The notes under the pieces were generated by a model. That model did no database searches. It saw nothing but the letters and a program-made list of their open reading frames with translations, and was not told where the DNA came from. From JACVRW01 sp036407035 (GTDB taxonomy: Bacteria > Actinomycetota > Thermoleophilia > Solirubrobacterales > Thermoleophilaceae), in assembly GCA_036407035.1 (NCBI GenBank), contig DASXAA010000186.1, forward strand, positions 23,602-87,601: DNA of 64,000 bases, read 5' to 3'. The translations under genes were made by a program, and so were the position numbers. The number at the start of each line of letters is the position of its first letter. Position 1 is the first letter of the stretch. Positions 46,948-54,359 of this stretch are shown piece by piece.

Positions 46948-47718
46948 ATGCAGCGATTCGTCTTCGCGGCCATCGTCGCCGCCGCACTCGTCGTCGCCCC
47001 CACGGCCGTCGCCCAGACGTCCGATTGCTCCGAACCGGCCCAGGCCGCCGGCGCGTCCGGCTCGGACGGCGGCTCCGGCGCGCCTTCATCCACCCCGGGT
47101 GACGATTCCACGGGCGGCGGCGGCACGAGCGCGTCCGGCGAGAGCGGTTCGAGCAGCTCCGCGGGCGGCGGATCGAGCGCCGCGAGCGGCGGCTCCGGCG
47201 GCGCCTCCACAACACTCGCGAGCGCCGATTCGACCGCTTCCGACCACCCCGCGGTGCTCCTGGCGAGCGGCGGCGGCGGCGTCAAGGCGCAGGCCTCCCA
47301 GCCCACCCCGGAGGAGCCCGGCCAGGAGCAGCCCGGCACCGGGCAGCCGGGCGAGCAGCAGCCGGGCACCGGCACCCCCGGCGCCCAGCCCGGCGGCGAG
47401 CAGCCCGGCACCGGCGGCTTCCTCCCCCGCACCGGCCTCGACGCGCTGCGCCTGTTCCTGATCGGCGGCCTCCTCCTGCTCGTGGGCGCCCGGCTGCGCG
47501 TGCTCACGCGCATTCGCGAGCTCCCGCGGATGATCGCCGCCCGCAGGCAGCGCACCGACGTGACGCTGCGCGAGGCCGTGGAGAACCTACGCGAGCCGAA
47601 CTCCGACTGGCAGTTCCCCGACCCGGACGCGCCCCCGCCCGCCGGAGTCCTGCCGAGCACCGCGGTCGCGCGGCGATCGGCGCGCCCGGCCGGCAGCGAG
47701 CCGTCGCCGGCCGGCTAG
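46948..47718 (+). CDS. secreted Ser/Gly-rich protein with LPXTG-like motif and long cytoplasmic tail
   Basis: 256 residues. Signal peptide (1-22, cleaved after VAQ or AVA), then a Ser/Gly/Ala-rich disordered region (about 30-115), EQPGTG-type Pro/Gly repeats (about 121-156), LPRTG (159-163), one hydrophobic helix (about 166-183) and Arg-rich RLRVLTRIR. The order LPxTG-helix-basic is that of sortase substrates, but a further 65 residues follow, far longer than the usual few. It may be anchored by the helix rather than by sortase. No sortase gene is in the window. Confidence 0.75.
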   Translation: MQRFVFAAIVAAALVVAPTAVAQTSDCSEPAQAAGASGSDGGSGAPSSTPGDDSTGGGGTSASGESGSSSSAGGGSSAASGGSGGASTTLASADSTASDHPAVLLASGGGGVKAQASQPTPEEPGQEQPGTGQPGEQQPGTGTPGAQPGGEQPGTGGFLPRTGLDALRLFLIGGLLLLVGARLRVLTRIRELPRMIAARRQRTDVTLREAVENLREPNSDWQFPDPDAPPPAGVLPSTAVARRSARPAGSEPSPAG

Positions 47719-47764
47719 TACAGCGACTCGCTGGGCAGCGGCGAAGGGCGGCCCGGTCCGCCCC

Positions 47765-48121
47765 CTACGCCGCCGCCCACCCGCGCGTGGCCGCCCAGAG
47801 GCACTTGTCGACCTCCACGTGGCACGTGCGAATCTCCCGGCAGAGCTCCTCGCTGACGACCTCGCGCCCGGACGCGTCGGCGAGCGCGCCCGCGACGATG
47901 CTCTCCAGATGGTCGGCGGCCGACCCCGCGCCCGCGCGCCGGGCGAGCCCAGCGGCCGCGGCCAGCTGCAGCTCCAGCTGCTCGCTCGGCCCGAGGGTGT
48001 CGTCGGCGGGCGGCAGGCCCTCGACCGGCCCGCCGGTCAGGCGCGCGTAGAGCTCGACCATCCGCCATCCGAGCTGGACGGCGGCGGCAAGCTGGATCTC
48101 CTGGGAGTTCGAATTCGTCAC
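47765..48121 (-). CDS. uncharacterised protein, shorter member of an adjacent paralogue pair
   Basis: 118 residues, not recognised. The first 75 residues (LAAAVQLGWRMVELYARL, LGPSEQLELQLAAAAGLARR, AGSAADHLES) are clearly related to those of the upstream gene. The rest differs and contains two Cys. It is soluble and mostly helical by appearance. GTG 48121 is preceded by AGGAG at nine bases and overlaps the end (GTGA) of the long frame of its neighbour, so the two are in one operon. Confidence 0.7.
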   Translation of the reverse strand: MTNSNSQEIQLAAAVQLGWRMVELYARLTGGPVEGLPPADDTLGPSEQLELQLAAAAGLARRAGAGSAADHLESIVAGALADASGREVVSEELCREIRTCHVEVDKCLWAATRGWAAA

Positions 48122-48978
48122 TCGGTCAGCTCCTGCTCGTTCCCACGTTTGGTCTCGCGATCGCTCCCTGCCCACTCCGGCGCAGCCCGGCCGCGACGCT
48201 CGCCAGCGGACGGCTCGGCGGCGCCTCCTTCGGCAGGGTGTCGTCGATCGTCAGGGTTGCCGCGCCGACGGTCTGCGCCATCGCCTGCTCCCAGAGCAGC
48301 GCGGACCAGTCGTGCACGCGCGTCTTCACCGTGAGCAGCACGGACGCCTTCGTCACCCCGACGGCGCAGCTCGAGGCGAACCTCGGAGCGCGCGTGGCTG
48401 TCGAGGTCGGCCTCGGGGGCCTTGTCGCCCGCGATCGGCTGCCGCCAGATGACGGTCTGGCGGCGCAGGCCGTCGCGCACGCGCCGGAGCGGTGGCGCCT
48501 CCTTCGCCGCCAGCCGCCGCGGGACCTCGCGTGACCAGGTGTCGAGATGGGCGCGGACGATCGCGACCCCGCGCGAGTCGAGGCGCGTCTCGAGGTCGTC
48601 CAGCAGCTTCTTGATGCGCTCGATGCGGTCGGGGGCGAAGACCCTGAGCCACGTCGTGCGGGGGCTGCAGCTCGGCTCGCGGTGGGCCCTGCACACGCGC
48701 CCGTACGTGTCGGAGAGCCCGTTGCCCAGCTCGTAGGCCGTGCCGAGGGCCTCCAGCCTGTCGGCGGCCGGGCCGGCCCCGGCGCGGCGGGCGTCGCCGG
48801 CGGCGGCGCGCAGCTGCAGCTCCAGCTGGTCGGCCGGCTCGAGGCTCTCGTGGGCGGGCAGCAGCGTGTCCCTGGTGGGATCGCCGGTGTCGTTGACGCG
48901 CGCGTACAGCTCCGCGAGCCGCCAGCCGAGCTGCACCGCCGCGGTGAGCTCCGTGTCCCGGGCCTGCGCGTCCGTCAT
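48118..48978 (-). CDS. uncharacterised protein, longer paralogue, apparent frameshift near 48360
   Basis: Not recognised. From ATG 48978 the frame gives the paralogous domain (AAVQLGWRLAELYARV, LEPADQLELQLRAAAGDARR), a helical middle (DRIERIKKLLDDLETRL) and SEVRLELRR near 48365. After that the frame stays open to 48118 but loses G/C third-position bias and turns Arg/Gly-rich. The coding signal moves to another frame (48126-48356). Restoring one base near CGCCGTCGG would give ...LELRRVGVTKASVLL..., a smooth protein of about 283 residues. This is a frameshift mutation, an assembly error or, less likely, programmed shifting. Confidence 0.6.
   Translation of the reverse strand: MTDAQARDTELTAAVQLGWRLAELYARVNDTGDPTRDTLLPAHESLEPADQLELQLRAAAGDARRAGAGPAADRLEALGTAYELGNGLSDTYGRVCRAHREPSCSPRTTWLRVFAPDRIERIKKLLDDLETRLDSRGVAIVRAHLDTWSREVPRRLAAKEAPPLRRVRDGLRRQTVIWRQPIAGDKAPEADLDSHARSEVRLELRRRGDEGVRAAHGEDARARLVRAALGAGDGADRRRGNPDDRRHPAEGGAAEPSAGERRGRAAPEWAGSDRETKRGNEQELTE
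48126..48356 (-). CDS. out-of-frame 3' coding segment of the longer paralogue
   Basis: 76 codons from a GTG at 48356: VTKASVLLTVKTRVHDW, SALLWEQAMAQTVGAA, TLTIDDTLPKEAPPS. Third positions are almost all G/C here and poor in the overlapping frame, so this is the true coding frame of the region. It could be a separate small gene starting at the GTG, but the smooth join to the upstream frame favours one split gene. Confidence 0.5.
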   Translation of the reverse strand: MTKASVLLTVKTRVHDWSALLWEQAMAQTVGAATLTIDDTLPKEAPPSRPLASVAAGLRRSGQGAIARPNVGTSRS

Positions 48979-49010
48979 ACCGGTCCAAACGGGCGACCGG
49001 CCGGAATCTT

Positions 49011-49814
49011 TCAGTCCGGCGGCGCCAGCAGCAGGGCGAGCTGGCGCGACTGCGCGAGCAGCTTCCCGTCGGCGCTCCACAGCTCGCCGTCCTCGTCGAC
49101 GAAGCCGCCGGACGCGAGCCTGCTGCGAAAGCGCGCCAGCACCGGCTCGTCGGTCGCGGGAGGCTCGCCGCGGAAGTGCAGCGTCAGGTCGATCGTCGGC
49201 ACGCGCGGCACCACGCTCACGCGCGGCCAGATCGCCGGCCACCAGGCGTCCATGAAGAGCGCCACGGCGGCGATGTCGAGCGAGCGCCCGGGGATGCGGA
49301 CCCAGCCCCCGGACTCCGCCTCCTCCGCCGCGGACATGGGCGGCGGCCCGACGCAGTGGCGGAACTCCATCTGCCCGATGAACGCCGGCCGCACGCGCCC
49401 GAACGAGGTCGGCTCGACGTCGCGCCACGGCGGCACGTCCGGCATCGCGACCTGGCTCAGCTCCGGGCCGGCACGCCCCGCGGCCACGACCCCGACCGCG
49501 ATCGCCACCGGCTCGCCGCCCTGGACGATGCGGAGCGTCACGGTGGACATCGACCGGCCCTTCCGCTCGATCCGCCACCGCAGCTCGAACCCGCCCTGGC
49601 GCGCCGGGCGCAGGTAGTGGATCGAGAGCGAGCGCGGCAGCCGCGGACGGCGGCCGCCGTCGCCGGCCGCCGTCTGCAGGCCGCGCACGAGGATCGCCGC
49701 CAGGTAGCCGCCGTGTGGGCCCACCCCGCCCCACCAGTCGCGGTCGAGCACGCCCTCGAGCACGCCGACCTCGGGACCGGGGCGCAGCGCTATCGCCGTG
49801 TCGAAGTCCGCCAT
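49011..49814 (-). CDS. acyl-CoA thioesterase-like double hot-dog protein
   Basis: 267 residues: an N-terminal hot-dog half (GGVGPHGGYLAAILVRGL, SLSIHYLRPARQG, ERKGRSMSTVTLRIVQGG) and a C-terminal half (TIDLTLHFRGEPP, GGFVDEDGELWSADGKLLAQSRQL). This is the TesB-like fold. The closing QSRQL segment carries the usual Gln, and the Asp site (ASGGFVDEDGELW) is also present. The acyl substrate is unknown. It is divergent from the response-regulator gene across a hairpin-rich gap. Confidence 0.85.
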   Translation of the reverse strand: MADFDTAIALRPGPEVGVLEGVLDRDWWGGVGPHGGYLAAILVRGLQTAAGDGGRRPRLPRSLSIHYLRPARQGGFELRWRIERKGRSMSTVTLRIVQGGEPVAIAVGVVAAGRAGPELSQVAMPDVPPWRDVEPTSFGRVRPAFIGQMEFRHCVGPPPMSAAEEAESGGWVRIPGRSLDIAAVALFMDAWWPAIWPRVSVVPRVPTIDLTLHFRGEPPATDEPVLARFRSRLASGGFVDEDGELWSADGKLLAQSRQLALLLAPPD

Positions 49815-49850
49815 CCGGGCGGGCAGCCTGCCACAGCGCGCGATCTTCCG

Positions 49851-49914
49851 CAGAGGGGGCCGCCGCCCGCCGGACGAGCCGGCGGGCGGCGGGGGAGGAC
49901 CGTCTTCCCCTCTG
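49851..49914. repeat. nested inverted repeat in a divergent intergenic region
   Basis: Inner arms of 14 perfectly paired bases (49860-49873 with 49879-49892, 5-nt loop) lie inside outer 8-base arms CAGAGGGG (49851-49858) and CCCCTCTG (49907-49914). Because the genes on either side are divergent, a terminator role is unlikely. A cruciform, a 5' leader structure of the thioesterase mRNA or a protein site are options. Confidence 0.55.
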
Positions 49915-50004
49915 GGCGGGGGAACCGCTTGAGCGTCTGGCGGCCTTGGGGATCCGGCCTCCGAGGCTGCCGACGCTCGTATCGGGACACATTGGACAGA
50001 CCCC

Positions 50005-50022
50005 AGATGAGACTTCGATGAG
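50005..50022 (-). promoter_or_regulatory. OmpR/PhoB-like direct-repeat box, copy A
   Basis: On the minus strand CTCATCG-AAGT-CTCATCT: two 7-base repeats with 11-base period, as OmpR-family response regulators bind. It lies 30 bases upstream of the response-regulator ATG and 190 bases upstream of the divergent thioesterase gene. An AAT sits 11 bases after the second repeat, as in copy B. Confidence 0.55.
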
Positions 50023-50051
50023 CGCCGGCGGGTGCCATGCTTCCCTCGACC

Positions 50052-50723
50052 ATGCGAGTGCTGGTCGTAGAGGACGAGATCAAGCTCGCGGGCCTGATCC
50101 GCAAGGGGCTCCGCGAGGAGGGCCTGCTGGCCGACGTGGCCGTGCGCGGCGAGGACGCCCTCTGGATGGCCGAGTCCACTCCCTACGACGCGATCGTGCT
50201 CGATCTGATGCTGCCGGGGATCGACGGCTTCGACACCTGCCGCCGGCTGCGCGAGAGCGGCGTCCACACACCGGTGCTGATGCTCACCGCGCGCGACGCG
50301 GTCGCGGACCGCATCACCGGCCTCGACACCGGCGCCGACGACTACCTCACGAAGCCCTTCGACTTCGGCGAGCTGCTCGCGCGGCTGCGCGCGCTCGCCC
50401 GCCGCGTGCCCACCGAGCGCGCGCCGGTGCTCCGAGTGGACGACCTGGAGCTGGACCCCGCCGCCCGCACCGTGCGCCGTGGCGACACGGACATCGAGCT
50501 GTCGACCAAGGAGTTCCAGCTGCTCGAGGTCTTCATGCGCCACCCCGGCGAGGTGCTCACGCGCTACCAACTGCTCGAGGGCGCGTGGGACTCCGAGTAC
50601 GAGCACCGCTCGAACGTGATCGACGTGTACGTGCGCTACCTGCGCGAGAAGGTCGACCGGCCGTTCGGCGTGACGACGATCGAGACCGTGAGGGGCGCCG
50701 GCTACAGGATGAAGGAGGCGTAG
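50052..50723 (+). CDS. OmpR/PhoB-family response regulator
   Basis: 223 residues: receiver with acidic VVEDE (5-9), phosphorylated Asp51 (IVLDLMLPG), Thr/Ser at LTA (78-80) and Lys101 (LTKPF). A winged-helix DNA-binding domain (about 128-222) follows with LSTKEFQLLEVFMRHPGEVL and RGAGYRM. ATG 50052 starts the conserved VLVVEDE; an ATG five codons earlier (50037) also fits. Its likely partner kinase is the next gene but on the opposite strand, end to end. Direct-repeat boxes at 50005, 50732 and 54031 are its probable sites (inference). Confidence 0.93.
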   Translation: MRVLVVEDEIKLAGLIRKGLREEGLLADVAVRGEDALWMAESTPYDAIVLDLMLPGIDGFDTCRRLRESGVHTPVLMLTARDAVADRITGLDTGADDYLTKPFDFGELLARLRALARRVPTERAPVLRVDDLELDPAARTVRRGDTDIELSTKEFQLLEVFMRHPGEVLTRYQLLEGAWDSEYEHRSNVIDVYVRYLREKVDRPFGVTTIETVRGAGYRMKEA

Positions 50724-50731
50724 CCCGCCCC

Positions 50732-50749
50732 CTCATCGGGCTCTCATCG
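50732..50749 (+). promoter_or_regulatory. OmpR/PhoB-like direct-repeat box, copy B
   Basis: CTCATCG-GGCT-CTCATCG, exact 7-base repeats with 4-base spacer (11-base period), followed by a weaker CTCGCAC at the next turn (50754-50760) and AAT. It begins nine bases after the response-regulator stop, between two convergent genes, so any promoter here would read antisense into the histidine-kinase gene. Confidence 0.55.
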
Positions 50750-50790
50750 CGCGCTCGCACAATCGCCTCGTCATGGGGGACTCGTCCTGG

Positions 50791-52161
50791 TCAGGCGGTC
50801 GGAAGCGAGATCCAGACGTCGGCGCCGCCCTCGGCGCGGTTGCGCGCCCCGGCCTTGCCGCCGTGCGCCTCGGCGATCGCCGCGACTATCGCGAGTCCGA
50901 GGCCCGTGCCCTCACCCGAACGAGCCGGGTCGCCGCGGCTGAAGCGGTCGAATGCCCGGCCGAGGAGCTCGTCGGAGAAGCCCGTCCCCTCGTCGGTGAC
51001 GTGCAGCTCCACCTGCGCGCCCGCACCGCGCGACGAGAGCTCGACCCGGCCCTGGCCGTGCGCGAGGGCGTTCGCGACCATGTTGTCGAGCGCCTGAGCC
51101 GTACGGTCGGGGTCGGCGAGAGCGACGGGGCCGTCGCCCGGCCGGGCGACGATCGCTCGGCCGTCCCTGCTCGCCGCGGCGCCGGCCCGCCGGGCGGCGG
51201 CGTCCAGCAGCTCGCCCACGTCGAGCGGCTCCGGTTGCACGGGCAGCCGGCCCTGGTCGGCGCTCGCGAGGACGAGCAGGTCGTCCGCGAGCCGGGTGAG
51301 GCGCTCGGTCTCCTGCCCGACCGACTCGAGCGCGGCGCGCAGCTCGGCGGGGTCGCGCTCGCCGCGCAGCGCGAGCTGCACCTCGGCGCGCAGCACGGAC
51401 AGGGGCGTGCGCAGCTCGTGGCTCGCGTCGGAGAGCAGCCTGCGCTCGCGCGCGACCGCCGCGTCGAGCCGGGCGAGCAGCTCGTTCAGCGTGTGGCCGA
51501 GCGCCTCGATCTCGTCGCCGGTGTCCGGCAGGGGCAGGCGCTCCGCGATGTCGTGCTCCGTGATCCGCTCGGCCCCCTGGCGCATCCGCTCGACCGGGCG
51601 CAGCGCCGAGCGCGCCACCTGCGAGCCGGCGTAGGTGGCGAGCAGCAGCGCGACCGGCCCGGCGATCAGGAGCAGCTCGCGCAGCCGGCGCAGCGCCCGG
51701 TCGCGGCGCACGAGCGACTCCCCCACCGCGACGACCAGCGGGCGCCCGCCGCCGTGCGCGGGACGGGCGCGCACCCGTGCGGGGCCGGCGGGCGTAGCGG
51801 TGCGGTCGACGAGCAGTCCCGCGCCCGACACAGCGCGGACCTCCGCGACCGTGAGCAGCCGCGAGCCCTCCAGCCGCTCGGTGGACGCCGCCAGCCGGCC
51901 GTCGCGCTCGAACGCCTGGGCGAGCGGCTCGCCGCTGCGGCTCAGGGCCCGTCCCGGATCCGCCTCGCCGCGGACGAGCGCGGCGGCGTCGGAGACGCGC
52001 GCGCTCAGGTCGCTGTCCATCGCCTCGTCCAGGTCGCGCCGGAACTGCGTGTAGAGGACCACGCCGGCCACCAGGAGCACGAGCGCCAGGACGCCCGCGA
52101 ACGCGATCGTCAGCCGCAGCCGGATCGGCAGTCGCACGAAGGCGGAGCGGCGCGGGTTCAT
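50791..52161 (-). CDS. sensor histidine kinase
   Basis: 456 residues. Two membrane helices (about 14-36 and 161-182) flank an extracytoplasmic sensor of about 125 residues. Then come HAMP (about 184-236), the H-box SDASHELRTPLS with phospho-acceptor His248, and an ATPase domain with NMVANAL (N box), DEGTGFS (G1) and GEGTGLGLAIV (G2). It is convergent with the response regulator rather than co-directional, which is unusual for a cognate pair. ATG 52161 is preferred over upstream alternatives. It starts 29 bases from the divergent sulfatase. Confidence 0.92.
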   Translation of the reverse strand: MNPRRSAFVRLPIRLRLTIAFAGVLALVLLVAGVVLYTQFRRDLDEAMDSDLSARVSDAAALVRGEADPGRALSRSGEPLAQAFERDGRLAASTERLEGSRLLTVAEVRAVSGAGLLVDRTATPAGPARVRARPAHGGGRPLVVAVGESLVRRDRALRRLRELLLIAGPVALLLATYAGSQVARSALRPVERMRQGAERITEHDIAERLPLPDTGDEIEALGHTLNELLARLDAAVARERRLLSDASHELRTPLSVLRAEVQLALRGERDPAELRAALESVGQETERLTRLADDLLVLASADQGRLPVQPEPLDVGELLDAAARRAGAAASRDGRAIVARPGDGPVALADPDRTAQALDNMVANALAHGQGRVELSSRGAGAQVELHVTDEGTGFSDELLGRAFDRFSRGDPARSGEGTGLGLAIVAAIAEAHGGKAGARNRAEGGADVWISLPTA

Positions 52162-52190
52162 GCCGGTCCGATCACAGCACACCCGGGGCG

Positions 52191-53789
52191 ATGCGGCCGC
52201 TGCTGAGATCGCGCCTGCTGCGGCTCGCCCTGCTCGTCGTCGGGCTGGCCGTGGGCGCGCTGCTCGCCGGCCAGGACGTGACGAACCGCCGCGCCACCGC
52301 CGGCACGCGCGTGCAGCGGCGCGCGAACGTCGTCGTGCTGATGACCGACGACGAGACGGTCGAGGACATGGCGGTGATGCCGCAGACGAGGGCGCTGCTC
52401 GGCGACGAGGGCGTCACCTTCGACCACAACTACGTGTCGTACCCGGTGTGCGCCCCGTCGCGCGCCTCGTTCTTCAGCGGCCAGTACGCGCACAACCATC
52501 GCGTGATGGGCCTGTACGAGCCGACCGGCGGCTACATCCGCTTCGACCGCTCGAACGACCTTCCGGTCTGGCTGCAGGACGCCGGCTACGTGACCGCCCA
52601 CATCGGCAAGTACATGAACGGCTACGGCACCGAGGTCAAGCCGACCGTGCCGCCCGGCTGGACCGACTGGCACGGCGCGATCGACGGGTCCACCTACAAG
52701 ATGTGGGGCTACACGCTCGACGAGAACGGCCGCCGGCACACATACGGCTCGCCGTTCATCGAGGATCCCCGCCTCTACCAGACCGACGTGTACCGCGAGA
52801 AGGCGGTGCGGTTCATCCGCCGCCGTGCGCCCTCCGACCGGCCGTTCTTCCTCTCTGTCGCGTTCCTCGCGCCGCACCACGAGGCCGCCTCGGTGCGCGC
52901 CCGCACCGGGATGTTCGTCCGCCCGGCGCCGCGCCACCGGAACACGCTCGACGGCCTGCCGTTCGTGTCCACGCGCTCCTTCGACGAGCCGAACGTGAGC
53001 GACAAGCCGGCCTTCCTGCGGCGCCATCCGCTCGGCTTCGACGCGCTCGACAGGATCGTGGAGCGCCGCCGCGAGCGCCAGCGGTCCCTGCTCGCCGTGG
53101 ACGATGCGGTCGTGGCGATCGTCGACCAGCTCCGGCGCTCCCACGAGCTCGACGACACCTACATCGTCTTCACCTCCGACAACGGCTACATGCAGGGCGA
53201 GCACGACGTGCCGACCGGCAAGATGCTTCCGTACGAGCCGTCGACCCGCGTGCCGCTGATCGTGCGCGGCCCGGGCATCCCGCGCGGACGCACGTCGCAC
53301 GAGCTGGTCGGCAACATCGACCTCGCGCCGACGCTCGTCGGCATCGCGCACGCGCACGCCGGCAAGCCGATGGACGGCCGCTCGCTGCTGCCGTACGCGC
53401 GCGACCCCGACCTGCGCAGCAACCGCCCGTTCCTCCACGAGACGGGCGGCCGCCGCTTCGTACCCGCGCGCGACCTCGACCAGGACGGCACCCCGCGAAC
53501 CCGCAGCGTGCTCAGCTACCGGGCCGTCCGCACCGATCACTGGCTCTACATCGAGTACAGGGGCGGCGCCCGCGAGCTCTACGACCTGAAGCGCGACCCC
53601 GACGAGCTCCACTCCCACCACGACGACCCACGCTACGCCGGCGTGCGGCACGTCCTGCACCGCCTGCTCGAGCGGCTCGCGAAATGCCGCGGCGCGAGCT
53701 GCCGCCGAGCGGCGCCTCCGGTCCCCGCACCGCGGCCGCCGGCGATCGGCCGCCGCACCGGGCCTGCGGCCGGTCAGGCGCCGCTGTGA
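52191..53789 (+). CDS. exported sulfatase (formylglycine type)
   Basis: 532 residues with an N-terminal signal anchor (about 8-27). The sulfatase signature CAPSR (87-91) provides Cys87 for conversion to formylglycine. Metal ligands are DD at 53-54 and TSDNG (about 323-327). GKYMNGYG and the DLAPTLVG segment are also typical of arylsulfatase/choline-sulfatase relatives. A basic Pro-rich tail of about 30 residues ends it. No formylglycine-generating enzyme is in the window. It is divergent from the kinase gene and overlaps the next small gene by 16 bases. Confidence 0.92.
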   Translation: MRPLLRSRLLRLALLVVGLAVGALLAGQDVTNRRATAGTRVQRRANVVVLMTDDETVEDMAVMPQTRALLGDEGVTFDHNYVSYPVCAPSRASFFSGQYAHNHRVMGLYEPTGGYIRFDRSNDLPVWLQDAGYVTAHIGKYMNGYGTEVKPTVPPGWTDWHGAIDGSTYKMWGYTLDENGRRHTYGSPFIEDPRLYQTDVYREKAVRFIRRRAPSDRPFFLSVAFLAPHHEAASVRARTGMFVRPAPRHRNTLDGLPFVSTRSFDEPNVSDKPAFLRRHPLGFDALDRIVERRRERQRSLLAVDDAVVAIVDQLRRSHELDDTYIVFTSDNGYMQGEHDVPTGKMLPYEPSTRVPLIVRGPGIPRGRTSHELVGNIDLAPTLVGIAHAHAGKPMDGRSLLPYARDPDLRSNRPFLHETGGRRFVPARDLDQDGTPRTRSVLSYRAVRTDHWLYIEYRGGARELYDLKRDPDELHSHHDDPRYAGVRHVLHRLLERLAKCRGASCRRAAPPVPAPRPPAIGRRTGPAAGQAPL

Positions 53790-53980
53790 CGGCGGTCGTC
53801 CTCGGGCCCCGTCGCCGAGCCGTCCAGCTCGTCGACGAGCCGGAACGCCGCCCGGACGAACAGGAGCAGGGCCGCCACCAGCACGGCGCCGGCGGCGGCG
53901 TCGATCGCACCGTTGCGAGTCGCCGCGAGGGCGACCACCGCGCACGCCGCGATTGCGACCAGCATGAGGCGTTCTCGCAC
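53774..53980 (-). CDS. small two-helix membrane protein
   Basis: 68 residues: MRERLMLVAIAACAVVALAA and AGAVLVAALLLFVRAAF form two membrane helices joined by TRNGAID; the tail is acidic and polar. GGAGGGG five bases before GTG 53980 supports the start. A direct-repeat box (54031-54048) lies 50 bases upstream in the right orientation, so it may belong to the regulon of the nearby two-component system (inference). Its function is unknown. Confidence 0.68.
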   Translation of the reverse strand: MRERLMLVAIAACAVVALAATRNGAIDAAAGAVLVAALLLFVRAAFRLVDELDGSATGPEDDRRHSGA

Positions 53981-54030
53981 GCCGCCCCTCCGTTCGTGAT
54001 TCGTCCAGGCCGCCCGAGGATTGCGCGCGG

Positions 54031-54048
54031 GGATGAGTGGCCGATGAG
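54031..54048 (-). promoter_or_regulatory. OmpR/PhoB-like direct-repeat box, copy C
   Basis: On the minus strand CTCATCG-GCCA-CTCATCC, the same 7-4-7 layout as copies A and B, with AAT eight bases further on. It is positioned about 50 bases upstream of the small membrane protein start, where an activator site would be expected. Confidence 0.55.
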
Positions 54049-54064
54049 CGCCCGGGCGAGGGGC

Positions 54065-54337
54065 CTAACCGCGCTCGCCGACCCACCTGCGGCTCATGTA
54101 CGAGCCGAGGTCGACCACGAAGGCCAGGACCACGATGAACCACTCGAAGCCGGTGACCTCGTTCGTGCCCGACGCCCACATGGCCGCGTAGGCGAGCGTC
54201 GTCCACGGCAGCAGGAACCAGCCGATCACCGGCACGATCCAGCTGTCGTATGCGTCGAGCCAGTCGGTGAGGATCCAGACGAAGAAGAGCGCCAGCCGCG
54301 GCGAGATCAGCGCGAACAGGGCTATGACGCAGGGCAC
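54065..54337 (-). CDS. small three-helix membrane protein
   Basis: 90 residues with hydrophobic stretches at about 3-22, 33-52 and 65-80, Trp-rich (WILTDWLDAYDSW, GWFLLPWTTLAYAAMW). It resembles small YGGT-free integral proteins of actinobacteria without a known role. The GTG start at 54337 lacks a strong ribosome site. It lies 22 bases downstream of the ArsR-like gene on the same strand and may share its transcript. Confidence 0.65.
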   Translation of the reverse strand: MPCVIALFALISPRLALFFVWILTDWLDAYDSWIVPVIGWFLLPWTTLAYAAMWASGTNEVTGFEWFIVVLAFVVDLGSYMSRRWVGERG

Positions 54338-54359
54338 GGCGTGCAGCCTATCTCGATGA

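Noticed and set aside
50773..52206. Plus-strand frame starting with ATG at 50773 just after box copy B
   Set aside because: Tempting because of the upstream box, but the product is the antisense shadow of the histidine kinase with no recognisable fold. Transcription may still occur.
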